Below, piece after piece: positions 27,555 to 36,220 of a DNA stretch of 64,000 bases. Where the stretch lies: contig NC_015291.1 of the NCBI RefSeq assembly GCF_000253155.1, positions 1,707,001 through 1,771,000 of the forward strand, read 5' to 3'. A program made the translations under genes and the position numbers. The first letter of the stretch is position 1; each line of letters opens with the position of its first letter. This DNA comes from Streptococcus oralis Uo5 (lineage in GTDB: Bacteria; Bacillota; Bacilli; Lactobacillales; Streptococcaceae). The notes under the pieces were generated by a model that saw only the letters and a program-made list of their open reading frames with translations, was not told the origin of the DNA and did not search any database.

Positions 27555-28097
27555 TTATTTTGCAAAAGGCATTCCAAGGCCTGTAAGCAATGCACGTGAC
27601 TCTTCGTCAGTGTTAGCAGTTGTTACGATAACGATGTCAAGACCACGAGTTTTGTCAACGTCATCGAAGTTGATTTCTGGGAAGATCAATTGTTCTTTCA
27701 CACCAAGTGTGTAGTTCCCGCGTCCATCAAATGATTTTGTTGGAACACCGTGGAAGTCACGTACACGTGGAAGTGAAACTGAAACCAATTTATCCAAGAA
27801 TTCGTACATACGTTCACCACGAAGGGTAACTTTTGCACCGATCGCTACACCTTCACGAAGACGGAAGCCGGCGATTGATTTTTTAGCTTTAGTGATAAGT
27901 GGTTTTTGACCTGAGATAAGTGCCAATTCTTCAGCAGCTTTTTCAAGACTTTTAGCGTTTGATACAGCTTCACCAACACCCATGTTCAAAACGATCTTAT
28001 CTACTTTAGGCACAGCCATCACTGATGAGTAGTTGAATTGTTCTGTCAAAGCAGGAACTACTTCATTAAGATATTTTTCTTTTAAACGATTTGCCAT
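27555..28097 (-). CDS. rplE: 50S ribosomal protein L5
   Basis: 180 aa, [20 protein letters not shown] to [10 protein letters not shown], with [17 protein letters not shown]5 binds 5S rRNA and contacts the P-site tRNA. It lies between rplX and rpsZ. Confidence 0.98.
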   Translation of the reverse strand: MANRLKEKYLNEVVPALTEQFNYSSVMAVPKVDKIVLNMGVGEAVSNAKSLEKAAEELALISGQKPLITKAKKSIAGFRLREGVAIGAKVTLRGERMYEFLDKLVSVSLPRVRDFHGVPTKSFDGRGNYTLGVKEQLIFPEINFDDVDKTRGLDIVIVTTANTDEESRALLTGLGMPFAK

Positions 28098-28120
28098 TAT
28101 ACTTCTCCTTTCCTTCGTGA

Positions 28121-28426
28121 TTAATCAAGCACTTCGCCTGATTTTTTGTTGTAGCGAACTTTTTTACCGTCTACAAATTTGTAACCAACACGACCAGCTA
28201 CACCATTTTTGTCCAAAACTTGAACGTTTGATACGTGGATAGCTGCTTCTTTCTCGATGATACCACCTTGAGGAAGTTCGTTAGTTGGACGTTGGTGTTT
28301 CTTAACGATGTTCACACCTTCAACGATAACTTTGTTTACTTTTGGAAGGGCAGTAAGGACAACAGCTTCTGTTCCCTTATCTTTACCAGCGATTACGCGA
28401 ACTTTGTCGCCTTTTTTTACAAACAT
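28121..28426 (-). CDS. rplX: 50S ribosomal protein L24
   Basis: 101 aa, KOW-motif protein: [21 protein letters not shown]24 starts assembly of the large subunit. A 78-bp spacer with a small hairpin (CCCTGG...CCAGGG) separates it from rplN. Confidence 0.98.
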
Positions 28427-28504
28427 TAGGTTTCTCCTTGATTTTTCTTACGCCCATAAGGGCACCCTGGAGATGAATCCAGGGGACTAGTTTGTTTCTA
28501 AAAA

Positions 28505-28873
28505 TTAAAGTACTTCTGGAGCAAGTGACACGATCTTCATGAAGCCACCTTCACGCAATTCGCGTGCAACTGGGCCAAAGATACGTGTTCCGCGAGGAGT
28601 TTTGTCTTCACGGATGATAACTGCTGCGTTTTCGTCAAATTTGATGTATGAACCATCAGCACGACGAGCACCTGATTTAGTACGAACGATAACAGCTTTT
28701 ACAACGTCACCTTTTTTAACCGCACCACCAGGAGTAGCTTGTTTTACAGATGCCACAATAACATCACCGATGTTTGCAAATTTACGTCCTGAACCACCAA
28801 GAACTTTGATAGTCAAGATTTCGCGAGCACCGCTGTTGTCTGCGACTTTCAAACGAGTTTCTGTTTGAATCAT
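28505..28873 (-). CDS. rplN: 50S ribosomal protein L14
   Basis: 122 aa, [19 protein letters not shown] to [11 protein letters not shown], with the signature [16 protein letters not shown]14 forms an inter-subunit bridge. It follows rpsQ by 25 bp. Confidence 0.98.
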   Translation of the reverse strand: MIQTETRLKVADNSGAREILTIKVLGGSGRKFANIGDVIVASVKQATPGGAVKKGDVVKAVIVRTKSGARRADGSYIKFDENAAVIIREDKTPRGTRIFGPVARELREGGFMKIVSLAPEVL

Positions 28874-28898
28874 TTCAGTTTTCTCCTTTCAGGTTTGA

Positions 28899-29159
28899 TT
28901 AGATGATGACCGCTTCTTCAACAACTTCTACAAGACGGAAACGTTTTGTAGCTGAAAGCGGGCGAGTTTCCATGATACGTACGATATCGCCTTCTTTGGC
29001 AACATTGTTTTCATCATGTGCTTTGTATTTCTTAGAGTAGTTAATACGTTTACCATAGACTGGGTGGTTACGTTTTGTTTCAACTACAACTGTGATTGTC
29101 TTGTCCATTTTGTCAGATACAACACGTCCAACAAGAACTTTACGATTATTGCGTTCCAT
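28899..29159 (-). CDS. rpsQ: 30S ribosomal protein S17
   Basis: 86 aa OB-fold protein: [20 protein letters not shown], with [20 protein letters not shown]. It is an early-binding protein of the 30S body, between rpmC and rplN. Confidence 0.98.
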
Positions 29160-29183
29160 TGAAATTTCTCCTTCCCTAGTCTA

Positions 29184-29390
29184 TTATTTCGCTTCAGATT
29201 GAACTGTTTTGATACGAGCGATTTGTTTTTTAACTTCTTTCAAGCGAGCTGTTTGTTCCAATTGACCAGTAGCAGCTTGGAAACGAAGTTCAAACAATTC
29301 TTTTTTCAATTCGTTTTCGCGCTTCGCGAGTTCTTCTTGAGAAAGACCACGAAGTTCTTTAACAAATTCTTTTACTTCATTAAGTTTCAT
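29184..29390 (-). CDS. rpmC: 50S ribosomal protein L29
   Basis: 68 aa, two-helix protein: [20 protein letters not shown], with [20 protein letters not shown]. It lies at the exit tunnel next to L23, 9 bp after rplP. Confidence 0.98.
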
Positions 29391-29399
29391 GCCTTCTCC

Positions 29400-29813
29400 T
29401 TATTCTGCTTCACGTTTTACGAATTTACATTTAACTGGCAATTTGTGGCTTGCAAGACGAAGCGCTTCACGAGCGATCTCTTCAGATACACCAGCAACTT
29501 CAAACATCACTTTACCACGTTTAACTGGTGCTACCCAACCTTCAGGTGCCCCTTTACCAGATCCCATACGCACACCGATAGCTTTAGCAGTGTATGATTT
29601 GTGTGGGAAGATTTTAATCCAAACTTTACCACCACGTTTCATGTAACGAGTCATGGCGATACGAGCAGCTTCGATTTGGCGGTTAGTGATCCAGTGGCTA
29701 GTTGTAGCTTGAAGACCGTATTCACCGAATGCTACTTCTTTTCCACCTTTTGCTTCACCGCGCATTTTTCCACGGAATTCACGACGGTGTTTAACACGTT
29801 TAGGTACTAACAT
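29400..29813 (-). CDS. rplP: 50S ribosomal protein L16
   Basis: 137 aa, [20 protein letters not shown], with [20 protein letters not shown] and [18 protein letters not shown]16 contacts the A-site tRNA. It begins 3 bp after rpsC, so the two are translationally linked. Confidence 0.98.
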   Translation of the reverse strand: MLVPKRVKHRREFRGKMRGEAKGGKEVAFGEYGLQATTSHWITNRQIEAARIAMTRYMKRGGKVWIKIFPHKSYTAKAIGVRMGSGKGAPEGWVAPVKRGKVMFEVAGVSEEIAREALRLASHKLPVKCKFVKREAE

Positions 29814-29816
29814 TGG

Positions 29817-30470
29817 TTATTTACCTCCTTTAGTGTTTTTACGAGCTGGAAGAACTTCACCACGGTAGATCCATACTTTAACTCCAAGTTTACCGTATGT
29901 AGTATCTGCTTCTTCCCAAGCGTAATCGATATCTGCACGAAGTGTGTGAAGTGGAACAGTTCCTTCAGAGTATCCTTCAGCACGGGCGATATCTGCACCG
30001 TTCAAACGACCTGATACTTGAGTTTTGATTCCTTTAGCTCCAGCACGCATTGCACGTTGGATTGCTTGTTTTTGTGCACGACGGAAAGCAACACGTTGCT
30101 CCAATTGACGAGCAATTCCTTCACCTACAAGGTGAGCATCCAAATCAGGTTGTTTGATTTCGATGATGTTGATGTGTACTTGTTTTCCAGTCAATTTGTT
30201 AAGTTTTGCACGGAGTGCATCAACGTTAGCACCACCTTTACCGATAACCATACCTGGTTTAGCAGTGTGAAGTGAAACGTTAACTTTGTTTACTGCGCGT
30301 TCAATTTCGATAGTTGAAACTGCTGCGTCAGCAAGTTCTTTTTGAACGAATTTACGGATTGCAAGATCTTCATGAAGGTAATCCGCGTATTCTTTTTCAG
30401 CATACCATTTGGCATCCCAATCACGGATGATGCCGACACGCATACCAATTGGATGTACTTTTTGACCCAC
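29817..30470 (-). CDS. rpsC: 30S ribosomal protein S3
   Basis: 217 aa with an N-terminal KH domain ([18 protein letters not shown]) and a C-terminal domain with [19 protein letters not shown]3 lies at the mRNA entry pore. It is located between rplV and rplP. Confidence 0.98.
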
Positions 30471-30482
30471 GATGTTACCTCC

Positions 30483-30827
30483 TTATTTTTCTGCAACAGC
30501 CACAGTGATGTGAGCTGTACGTTTGTTGATTGGTGAAGCTGAACCTTTCGCACGTGGACGGAAACGTTTCATCGTTGGTCCTTCGTTTGCGAATGCTTCA
30601 GATACTACCAAGTTAGCTTTGTCCAAACCAAAGTTGTTTTCAGCGTTAGCTACAGCTGAATTCAAGACTTTCAAGATGATTTCAGCAGCTTTGTTTGGTG
30701 TGAATGTCAAGATTGCAATAGCATCGGCTACGCTTTTACCACGGATGTTGTCAAGAACAAGACGTGATTTACGAGGTGAAACACGTACTGTACGAGCCAT
30801 TGCTTTAGCTGAAGTAATTTCTGCCAT
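30483..30827 (-). CDS. rplV: 50S ribosomal protein L22
   Basis: 114 aa, [20 protein letters not shown], and the exit-tunnel loop [20 protein letters not shown]. Loop changes in this protein can give macrolide resistance; none is obvious by eye. It lies between rpsS and rpsC. Confidence 0.98.
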   Translation of the reverse strand: MAEITSAKAMARTVRVSPRKSRLVLDNIRGKSVADAIAILTFTPNKAAEIILKVLNSAVANAENNFGLDKANLVVSEAFANEGPTMKRFRPRAKGSASPINKRTAHITVAVAEK

Positions 30828-30838
30828 TTATGTTCTCC

Positions 30839-31120
30839 TTATTTTCTACGTGTTTTCTTGTCGTCTGCAGCGTGACCTTTGTAAGTACGAGTTGGTGCAA
30901 ATTCACCAAGTTTGTGACCTACCATGTCTTCTTGGATGTAAACAGGTACGTGTTTACGTCCGTCATAAACTGCAATAGTGTAACCAATGAAACTTGGGAA
31001 GATCGTTGAACGACGTGACCAAGTTTTGATAACTTTTTTCTTTTCGTCGTTAGCTTGAGCTTCAACTTTTTTCATCAAATGCTCATCGACGAAAGGTCCT
31101 TTTTTAAGACTGCGTCCCAT
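30839..31120 (-). CDS. rpsS: 30S ribosomal protein S19
   Basis: 93 aa, [20 protein letters not shown] to [14 protein letters not shown]. The ATG at 31120 follows AAAGGAG by 8 nt and gives the normal length; the longer frame from 31168 runs into the rplB-rpsS spacer. That spacer (31121-31222) holds CTAGT/ACTAG and CGCTC/GAGCG hairpins. Confidence 0.97.
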
Positions 31121-31222
31121 TTTTATATTTTCTCCTTTAAATGTTGTACCACAGCGGCTTGCGCTCACTGGAGCGCTACCGAGCTGGCGGATTTCCTAGT
31201 TGCTTAGGCGACTAGTTTACTA

Positions 31223-32056
31223 TTATTTCTCGTTGCGACGACGAACGATAAGTTTGTCAGATTTCGCTTTCTTGTTACGAGTTTTAAGACCAAGAGCAGG
31301 TTTGCCCCATGGAGTAGATGGCGCTTTACGACCAACTGGTGCTTTACCTTCACCACCACCGTGTGGGTGATCGTTAGGGTTCATTACAGAACCACGAACT
31401 GTTGGGCGGATACCTTTCCAACGGCTACGTCCTGCTTTACCAAGGTTTACAAGTCCATGTTGTTCGTTTCCGACAACACCAACTGTAGCACGACAAGTTC
31501 CAAGAATCATACGAACTTCGCCAGATTGAAGACGAACAAGAACGTATTTACCTTCTTGACCCAATACTTGAGCAGAAGCACCAGCAGCACGTACCAATTC
31601 TCCACCACGACCTGGTTTCAATTCGATGTTGTGGATCAAAGTACCAACTGGGATATTAGCAAGTGGAAGAGCGTTTCCGACTTTGATATCTGCTTCAGGA
31701 CCTGAAACGATACGTTGACCAACTTCAAGACCTTTTGGAGCGATGATGTACGCTTTCACACCGTCAGTGTAGTGTACAAGAGCGATGTTTGCAGAACGGT
31801 TTGGATCGTACTCGATTGTTTTAACAACTGCTTCAACGTTGTCTTTGTTACGTTTGAAGTCAACCAAACGGTAGAAACGTTTGTGTCCACCACCTTGGTG
31901 ACGAACAGTGATACGACCGTTGTTGTTACGACCAGCCTTGCTCTTCAATGCAACAAGCAATGATTTTTCAGGAGTGCTTGTTGTGATTTCAGCGAAATCC
32001 AAAGAAGTCATATTACGGCGACCGTTTGTTGTTGGTTTATAAACACGAATTCCCAC
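31223..32056 (-). CDS. rplB: 50S ribosomal protein L2
   Basis: 277 aa, [20 protein letters not shown], with [20 protein letters not shown], the segment near the peptidyl-transferase centre with its conserved His. Full length, between rplW and rpsS. Confidence 0.98.
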   Translation of the reverse strand: MGIRVYKPTTNGRRNMTSLDFAEITTSTPEKSLLVALKSKAGRNNNGRITVRHQGGGHKRFYRLVDFKRNKDNVEAVVKTIEYDPNRSANIALVHYTDGVKAYIIAPKGLEVGQRIVSGPEADIKVGNALPLANIPVGTLIHNIELKPGRGGELVRAAGASAQVLGQEGKYVLVRLQSGEVRMILGTCRATVGVVGNEQHGLVNLGKAGRSRWKGIRPTVRGSVMNPNDHPHGGGEGKAPVGRKAPSTPWGKPALGLKTRNKKAKSDKLIVRRRNEK

Positions 32057-32073
32057 GATATTTCCTCCTTAGA

Positions 32074-32370
32074 TTATTCAGCTTCAGCAGCAAACAACTC
32101 GATTGCTTTTGAATCAGCTGTAAGTGTGATGATAGCTTTTTTAGTTTTGTTAGTAAAACCAGTGTAACGTCCAACACGTTTCGCTTTTGGTTTTACGTTG
32201 ATTGTGTTAACGTTGGCAACTTTAACACCTTCGAAAGCAGCTTCAACAGCTTGCTTGATCAAAAGTTTGTGTGCACGAGTGTCAACTTCAAATACATATT
32301 TTCCTGCTTCAAGTTGAGCCATTGAGCTTTCAGTGATAACAGGTTTTTTGATAACATCATACAAATTCAT
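32074..32370 (-). CDS. rplW: 50S ribosomal protein L23
   Basis: 98 aa, [20 protein letters not shown] to [11 protein letters not shown]23 at the exit tunnel is the docking site for trigger factor and SRP. Its start overlaps the rplD stop by one base. Confidence 0.98.
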
Positions 32371-32993
32371 TATGCAAGAACCTCCTCGATTTTAGAGATA
32401 GCTGCTTGTGTGACAAGAAGTTTGTCGCTATTTGCGATGTCAAGAACACTTGCAGTTGTAGCAGTTGCAACTTTCACGTTTGGAAGGTTACGAGCTGAAA
32501 GAGCTGCGAATTCATTTCCTTCTTCAAGGATAACAAGAACTTTAGAATCGATGCTCAATGCTGCAAGAACTTTTGCAAATTCAGCAGTTTTTGGAGCTGT
32601 AAATGAAAGAGCGTCTACAGCTACGAATTTGTTTTCAGCAACTTTTTCAGAGTAAACTGATTTAAGAGCTAGGCGACGAACTTTTTGTGGAAGTTTGTAG
32701 CCGTATGAACGTGGAGTTGGTCCGAAGACAACACCACCACCACGCCATTGTGGTGAGCGGATAGAACCTTGACGAGCACGTCCAGTTCCTTTTTGACGCC
32801 ATGGTTTGCGTCCACCACCTGATACTGCAGAGCGGTTTTTAACAGCGTGTGTTCCTTGACGAAGGCTTGCGCGTTGGCTGATGATCACATCAAACACAAC
32901 TGATTCATTTGGTTCGATACCAAATACTGCATCGTTAAGAACAACTTGGCCAGCTTCTTTACCAGTTTGGTCAAATAATGTTACGTTTGCCAT
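32370..32993 (-). CDS. rplD: 50S ribosomal protein L4
   Basis: 207 aa, [20 protein letters not shown], with the tunnel loop [20 protein letters not shown]. Besides its structural role, L4 is the autogenous repressor of the S10 operon in several bacteria; whether it binds the leader at 34035-34168 here is unknown. Overlaps rplW by 1 bp. Confidence 0.98.
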
Positions 32994-33017
32994 TGTGACT
33001 GATTTCCCCTTTCTTTA

Positions 33018-33644
33018 TTATTTACCAGCTTTAACTGCTGATTTGATAGTGATAAGAGATTTCTTAGCACCTGGTACGTTACCTTTGATAAGGATAACGT
33101 TCTTTTCTGGAACAACTTGTACAACTTCAAGGTTTTGAATTGTTACGCGGTCGCCACCCATACGTCCTGCAAGGTTTTTACCTTTGAATACGCGGTTAGG
33201 TGCAACAGGTCCCATAGAACCTGGACGACGGTGGTAACGAGAACCGTGAGCCATTGGTCCACGTGATTGTCCGTGGCGTTTGATAACACCTTGGAAACCT
33301 TTACCTTTAGAAGTACCAGTTACGTCAACAACGTCTCCAGCTGCGAATGTTTCAACTGTGATTTCAGCACCAACTTCCAAGCCTTCAACGTTTTTGAATT
33401 CACGAATGAAGCGCTTAGGAGCCGTGTTAGCTTTCGCTACATGTCCTTTAGCAGGTTTGTTGCTCAATACTTCGCGTTTGTCATCGAAACCAACTTGGAT
33501 AGCGTTGTATCCGTCTGTTTCAACAGTTTTAACTTGAAGAACAACGTTTGGAGTTGCTTCAATAACTGTTACAGGGATCAATTCGCCAGCTTCAGTGAAG
33601 ATTTGAGTCATTCCCACTTTTTTCCCTAAGATTCCTTTTGTCAT
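33018..33644 (-). CDS. rplC: 50S ribosomal protein L3
   Basis: 208 aa, [20 protein letters not shown], with [20 protein letters not shown], the loop reaching the peptidyl-transferase centre (its Gln is a methylation site in some bacteria). Second gene of the operon after rpsJ. Confidence 0.98.
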
Positions 33645-33725
33645 GAGAAAATAGTTCCTTTTCTATATTTTTTATTCAAAAAGTTTTTAACGAGCGTTTT
33701 TCATGCTCAAGGTTTCAACTTTGGA

Positions 33726-34034
33726 TTAAAGCTTGATTTCTACGTTTACACCACTTGGAAGATCCAATTTCATCAACGCATCAACTGTTTTTTGAGTTGG
33801 GTTAACGATATCGATCAAACGTTTGTGTGTACGCATTTCGAATTGTTCGCGAGAGTCTTTGTATTTGTGAGTCGCACGAATAATGGTGTAGAGGCTACGC
33901 TCAGTTGGAAGTGGGATTGGACCCGCAACTTGTGCACCTGTACGAGTAGCTGATTCTACGATTTTTGCAGCCGCTGTGTCAAGCGTACGGTGTTCGTAAG
34001 CTTTCAAACGGATACGGATTTTTTTGTTTGCCAT
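33726..34034 (-). CDS. rpsJ: 30S ribosomal protein S10
   Basis: 102 aa, [20 protein letters not shown] to [12 protein letters not shown]10 also works as NusE in transcription antitermination. It is the first gene of the 29-gene S10-spc-alpha operon, preceded by a structured leader and a good promoter. Confidence 0.98.
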
Positions 34035-34168
34035 CTTTTTCTCCTTTTCGTCTATTTAAGATAATAGGCTAGCTCCACAAGAAAACCGACGCGCGTTGCG
34101 TGGCAATGCAACCGAGCGTGTCGCAACCTCTTGCATCAAAGCTAAGGCTGTAATTTACAGCACCATAA
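34035..34168 (-). promoter_or_regulatory. S10 operon 5' leader
   Basis: About 130 nt of leader on the minus strand. It contains GCTGTAAATTACAGC (hairpin at the 5' end) and a larger GC-rich structure pairing ACACGCTCGGTTGC with GCAACGCGCGT-like segments (about 34085-34130). Autogenous leaders are known for S10 operons of Firmicutes; the ligand here is not shown. Confidence 0.55.
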
Positions 34169-34169
34169 T

Positions 34170-34198
34170 AGAATAACACAAAGCCCCTGCGATTGCAA
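34170..34198 (-). promoter_or_regulatory. Promoter of the S10-spc-alpha operon
   Basis: Minus strand: TTGCAA, 17 nt, TATTCT. It is the only strong sigma-A-type promoter upstream of rpsJ. Confidence 0.75.
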
Positions 34199-34300
34199 GG
34201 GATTTGTTAGGTTTTTTTCGTTTTTTTTGGGATGAAACTGTTTTCCTATTTCATCTTCCTATGACTACTGATTTACGACCTTAAAATTTAGTCTTTTCTT

Positions 34301-34927
34301 CTATATAATATGAGCCATTTTGACCTTGAATTTATCTTCTGATTGATCCACTAAGATATCTGCTTTAGACTCGGTTTCTCTATAGTAACGCAGATACTGC
34401 TCCCGTCTCATTTGATGGCTAGCTAATACAAAAGATGCATCGCGATTTCTCATAGTCGTATCTCGAGCTAGGCGCCTCTTTAACTCTGTTTCTTCATCCG
34501 TGTAGAAACAGATAGTTTTGTCAAAGAGTTCCTTGGGTAGAAAGCCCACAGACATCCCTTCAACAATCAGAATCGGTTTTGCTCCAGACAAGACCTCGCT
34601 AGCCTTCCACGGTTCATCGATTGTCAAGACATCCATACCTGCCTGCAAAGCAAGAATATCTCTCTGTAAACTTGCCAGTTCATGCGCCACTGGGAGACAA
34701 GCCGTCACCTTTTGATCTGGCGCTTGCTTTGGTACTACCAGGTGACGTTCTGAGGTGATATAGGGATCTGTTTCTAGTAGATTTACCTTTTCAGAATCTA
34801 GGGCTTGGAACAATTCTTTAGCAAAGGTAGACTTTCCTGATGCACCGTGACCGTAAATCCCCAGTGTTTTGACTTTCCCCGTTTCGATCTCTGAAACCAG
34901 TTTGTCTACTAACTCTTTTTTCTTCAT
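34301..34927 (-). CDS. Uridine kinase-like P-loop kinase
   Basis: 208 aa with Walker A GIYGHGASGKSTFAKELF near residues 23-40 and ILIVEGMSVGF as the Walker-B-like segment of the nucleoside kinase family. RRLARDTTMRNRD near residue 150 resembles the lid Arg cluster. The substrate is probably a nucleoside but is not certain. Its start overlaps nrdG by 4 bp (ATGA), so it belongs to the anaerobic nucleotide reductase group and may be a salvage enzyme working with it. Confidence 0.8.
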   Translation of the reverse strand: MKKKELVDKLVSEIETGKVKTLGIYGHGASGKSTFAKELFQALDSEKVNLLETDPYITSERHLVVPKQAPDQKVTACLPVAHELASLQRDILALQAGMDVLTIDEPWKASEVLSGAKPILIVEGMSVGFLPKELFDKTICFYTDEETELKRRLARDTTMRNRDASFVLASHQMRREQYLRYYRETESKADILVDQSEDKFKVKMAHII

Positions 34928-35520
34928 TCTCTCTTCACCTGTTCATAGCTTTCTTTTCCGTCATTGAGCTTGTCCCAAATCACTACTTGCCCACTTTTGA
35001 GGGATTTTTGCACATCAATAATCCGTTGATTAGAGGAACCTCGGAACTGGAGCATGAGATTGCGCTTGCTTTTGTCATAACGACCATCGACAAGGATGTC
35101 AATCAACGACAAGAGTTCCAGCTTGTCTGGAGTCTCCAGCATCATTTCCTCCCAGGTATATCCAGTCCAAGACCAGATGTCTTTATCTGGCAATTCCTTT
35201 CGAATGCGTTTAACGAGAGGCAAGAGAATCCCCGTATTGAGAAAGGGTTCTCCTCCTAGCAAAGTCAAGCCTTGAACATAGGGCTGGGCAAGGTCTTCCA
35301 TAATCTGTTCTTCTAATTCTGCTGTATAGGGAATCCCTGCATTGAAAGACCAAGTCGCAACATTATAGCACCCTTCGCAGTGAAACATGCAACCTGATAC
35401 ATAGAGAGAGTTTCGCACACCTTCTCCATCGACAAAGTTAAAGGCCTTGTAGTCAATGATTCGCCCTTTACTAAGCTCCTCGCTTTTCCATTCACCTGGT
35501 TTTGGTGTATTCCATGTCAT
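34924..35520 (-). CDS. nrdG: Anaerobic ribonucleotide reductase activating protein
   Basis: 198 aa radical SAM enzyme that installs the glycyl radical on NrdD. The CxxxCxxC cluster motif is CMFHCEGC near residue 43, followed by the GGEPFLN segment. It lies two small genes downstream of nrdD, in the same direction, and overlaps the kinase gene by 4 bp. Confidence 0.96.
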   Translation of the reverse strand: MTWNTPKPGEWKSEELSKGRIIDYKAFNFVDGEGVRNSLYVSGCMFHCEGCYNVATWSFNAGIPYTAELEEQIMEDLAQPYVQGLTLLGGEPFLNTGILLPLVKRIRKELPDKDIWSWTGYTWEEMMLETPDKLELLSLIDILVDGRYDKSKRNLMLQFRGSSNQRIIDVQKSLKSGQVVIWDKLNDGKESYEQVKRE

Positions 35521-35524
35521 CCTT

Positions 35525-36025
35525 TTACTCCAAATCTATCCAGTAACGTTCTACGCCATTGCGAACATCCTCAAACGCCCCACCATTTGCCACAATCACC
35601 GCTCTGCTAGCCGGATTTTCCACACTGCAGGTCACAAGCGCTTTTTTGATATTCTTTTCCTTAGCAACTTGTAGACCTTGTCGGAGGGATTCTTTGGCAT
35701 AACCCTTACCTCTTTCAGATGGACGAATGGAGTAGCCAATATGGCCCCCATTTTCTAGTAAGTAGTCATTTAATCGGAGACGAAGGTTGAGAAAGCCAAG
35801 AGCCTGGCCTGCTACGTCAAAACTAACCAGCTGGATAGCAGGAACCCAGTTTTCAGGAATATTGAGTCCCGCTTCCGCTTGAAGATTTTCTTCTAGCCAC
35901 TCTTCATAAACAAAATTGTTGGCGTTCCAAAACCCACCATCGTGGGCTGATTGAGTCTGTTCAAACTCTGCCATCATCTCTAAAACTGTTTCTTTATCTG
36001 CCAATGTTGGTCTGCGTAGTATCAT
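35525..36025 (-). CDS. GNAT family N-acetyltransferase
   Basis: 166 aa. It begins MILRRPTLADKETVLEMMAE; the acetyl-CoA loop RPSERGKGYAKESLRQGLQ and ENPASRAVIVANGGAFE are characteristic of GNATs of the RimJ-like branch. The ATG at 36025 follows GGAGGG; the longer frame would need a TTG start inside a hairpin. The substrate is unknown. It is embedded in the nrdD-nrdG operon, an arrangement also seen in pneumococci. Confidence 0.88.
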   Translation of the reverse strand: MILRRPTLADKETVLEMMAEFEQTQSAHDGGFWNANNFVYEEWLEENLQAEAGLNIPENWVPAIQLVSFDVAGQALGFLNLRLRLNDYLLENGGHIGYSIRPSERGKGYAKESLRQGLQVAKEKNIKKALVTCSVENPASRAVIVANGGAFEDVRNGVERYWIDLE

Positions 36026-36209
36026 TTTCCCTCCAATTAAGAGAAAAGTGAGAGGCAACTCTCACTTTTATTTTTTCTTTGTTCTTGTTTAAAAACTGTT
36101 CTCTGAGGTTAAGCAAGCGTTCTTTTTTACCTGTTCCACCTTTAGAGTATTTCTCGTGATAACGGGTCACTTGTGCGCGTCCCTTATCGTCTAATTGGTA
36201 TTTCCCCAT
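35994..36209 (-). CDS. Small basic protein of the nrd operon, probably read through its normal end
   Basis: 71-codon frame starting MGKYQLDDKGRAQVTRYHEK with a good ribosome site. The first 47 residues are highly charged and look genuine (LLNLREQFLNKNKEK). The remaining 24 (VRVASHFSLNWREND...) run through a hairpin at 36044-36069 and overlap the GNAT start by 32 bp. Loss of one A in the A6 run at about 36072-36077 would end the protein right after NKEK. So the tail may be a frameshift artefact or an assembly error. Function unknown; 11 bp after nrdD. Confidence 0.6.
   Translation of the reverse strand: MGKYQLDDKGRAQVTRYHEKYSKGGTGKKERLLNLREQFLNKNKEKIKVRVASHFSLNWRENDTTQTNIGR
36044..36069. terminator. 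Perfect hairpin inside the nrd operon
   Basis: AAAAGTGAGAG-GCAA-CTCTCACTTTT, 11-bp arms with a 4-nt loop. On the minus strand the run after it is CTCTT, so termination would be weak; it may attenuate expression of the GNAT, nrdG and kinase genes. Confidence 0.6.
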
Positions 36210-36220
36210 TCCATTTCCTT

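Noticed and set aside
34201..34270. Terminator hairpin GATGAAA/TTTCATC downstream of the uridine kinase-like gene.
   Set aside because: In the direction of that gene the stem is followed by an A-run, not T residues.
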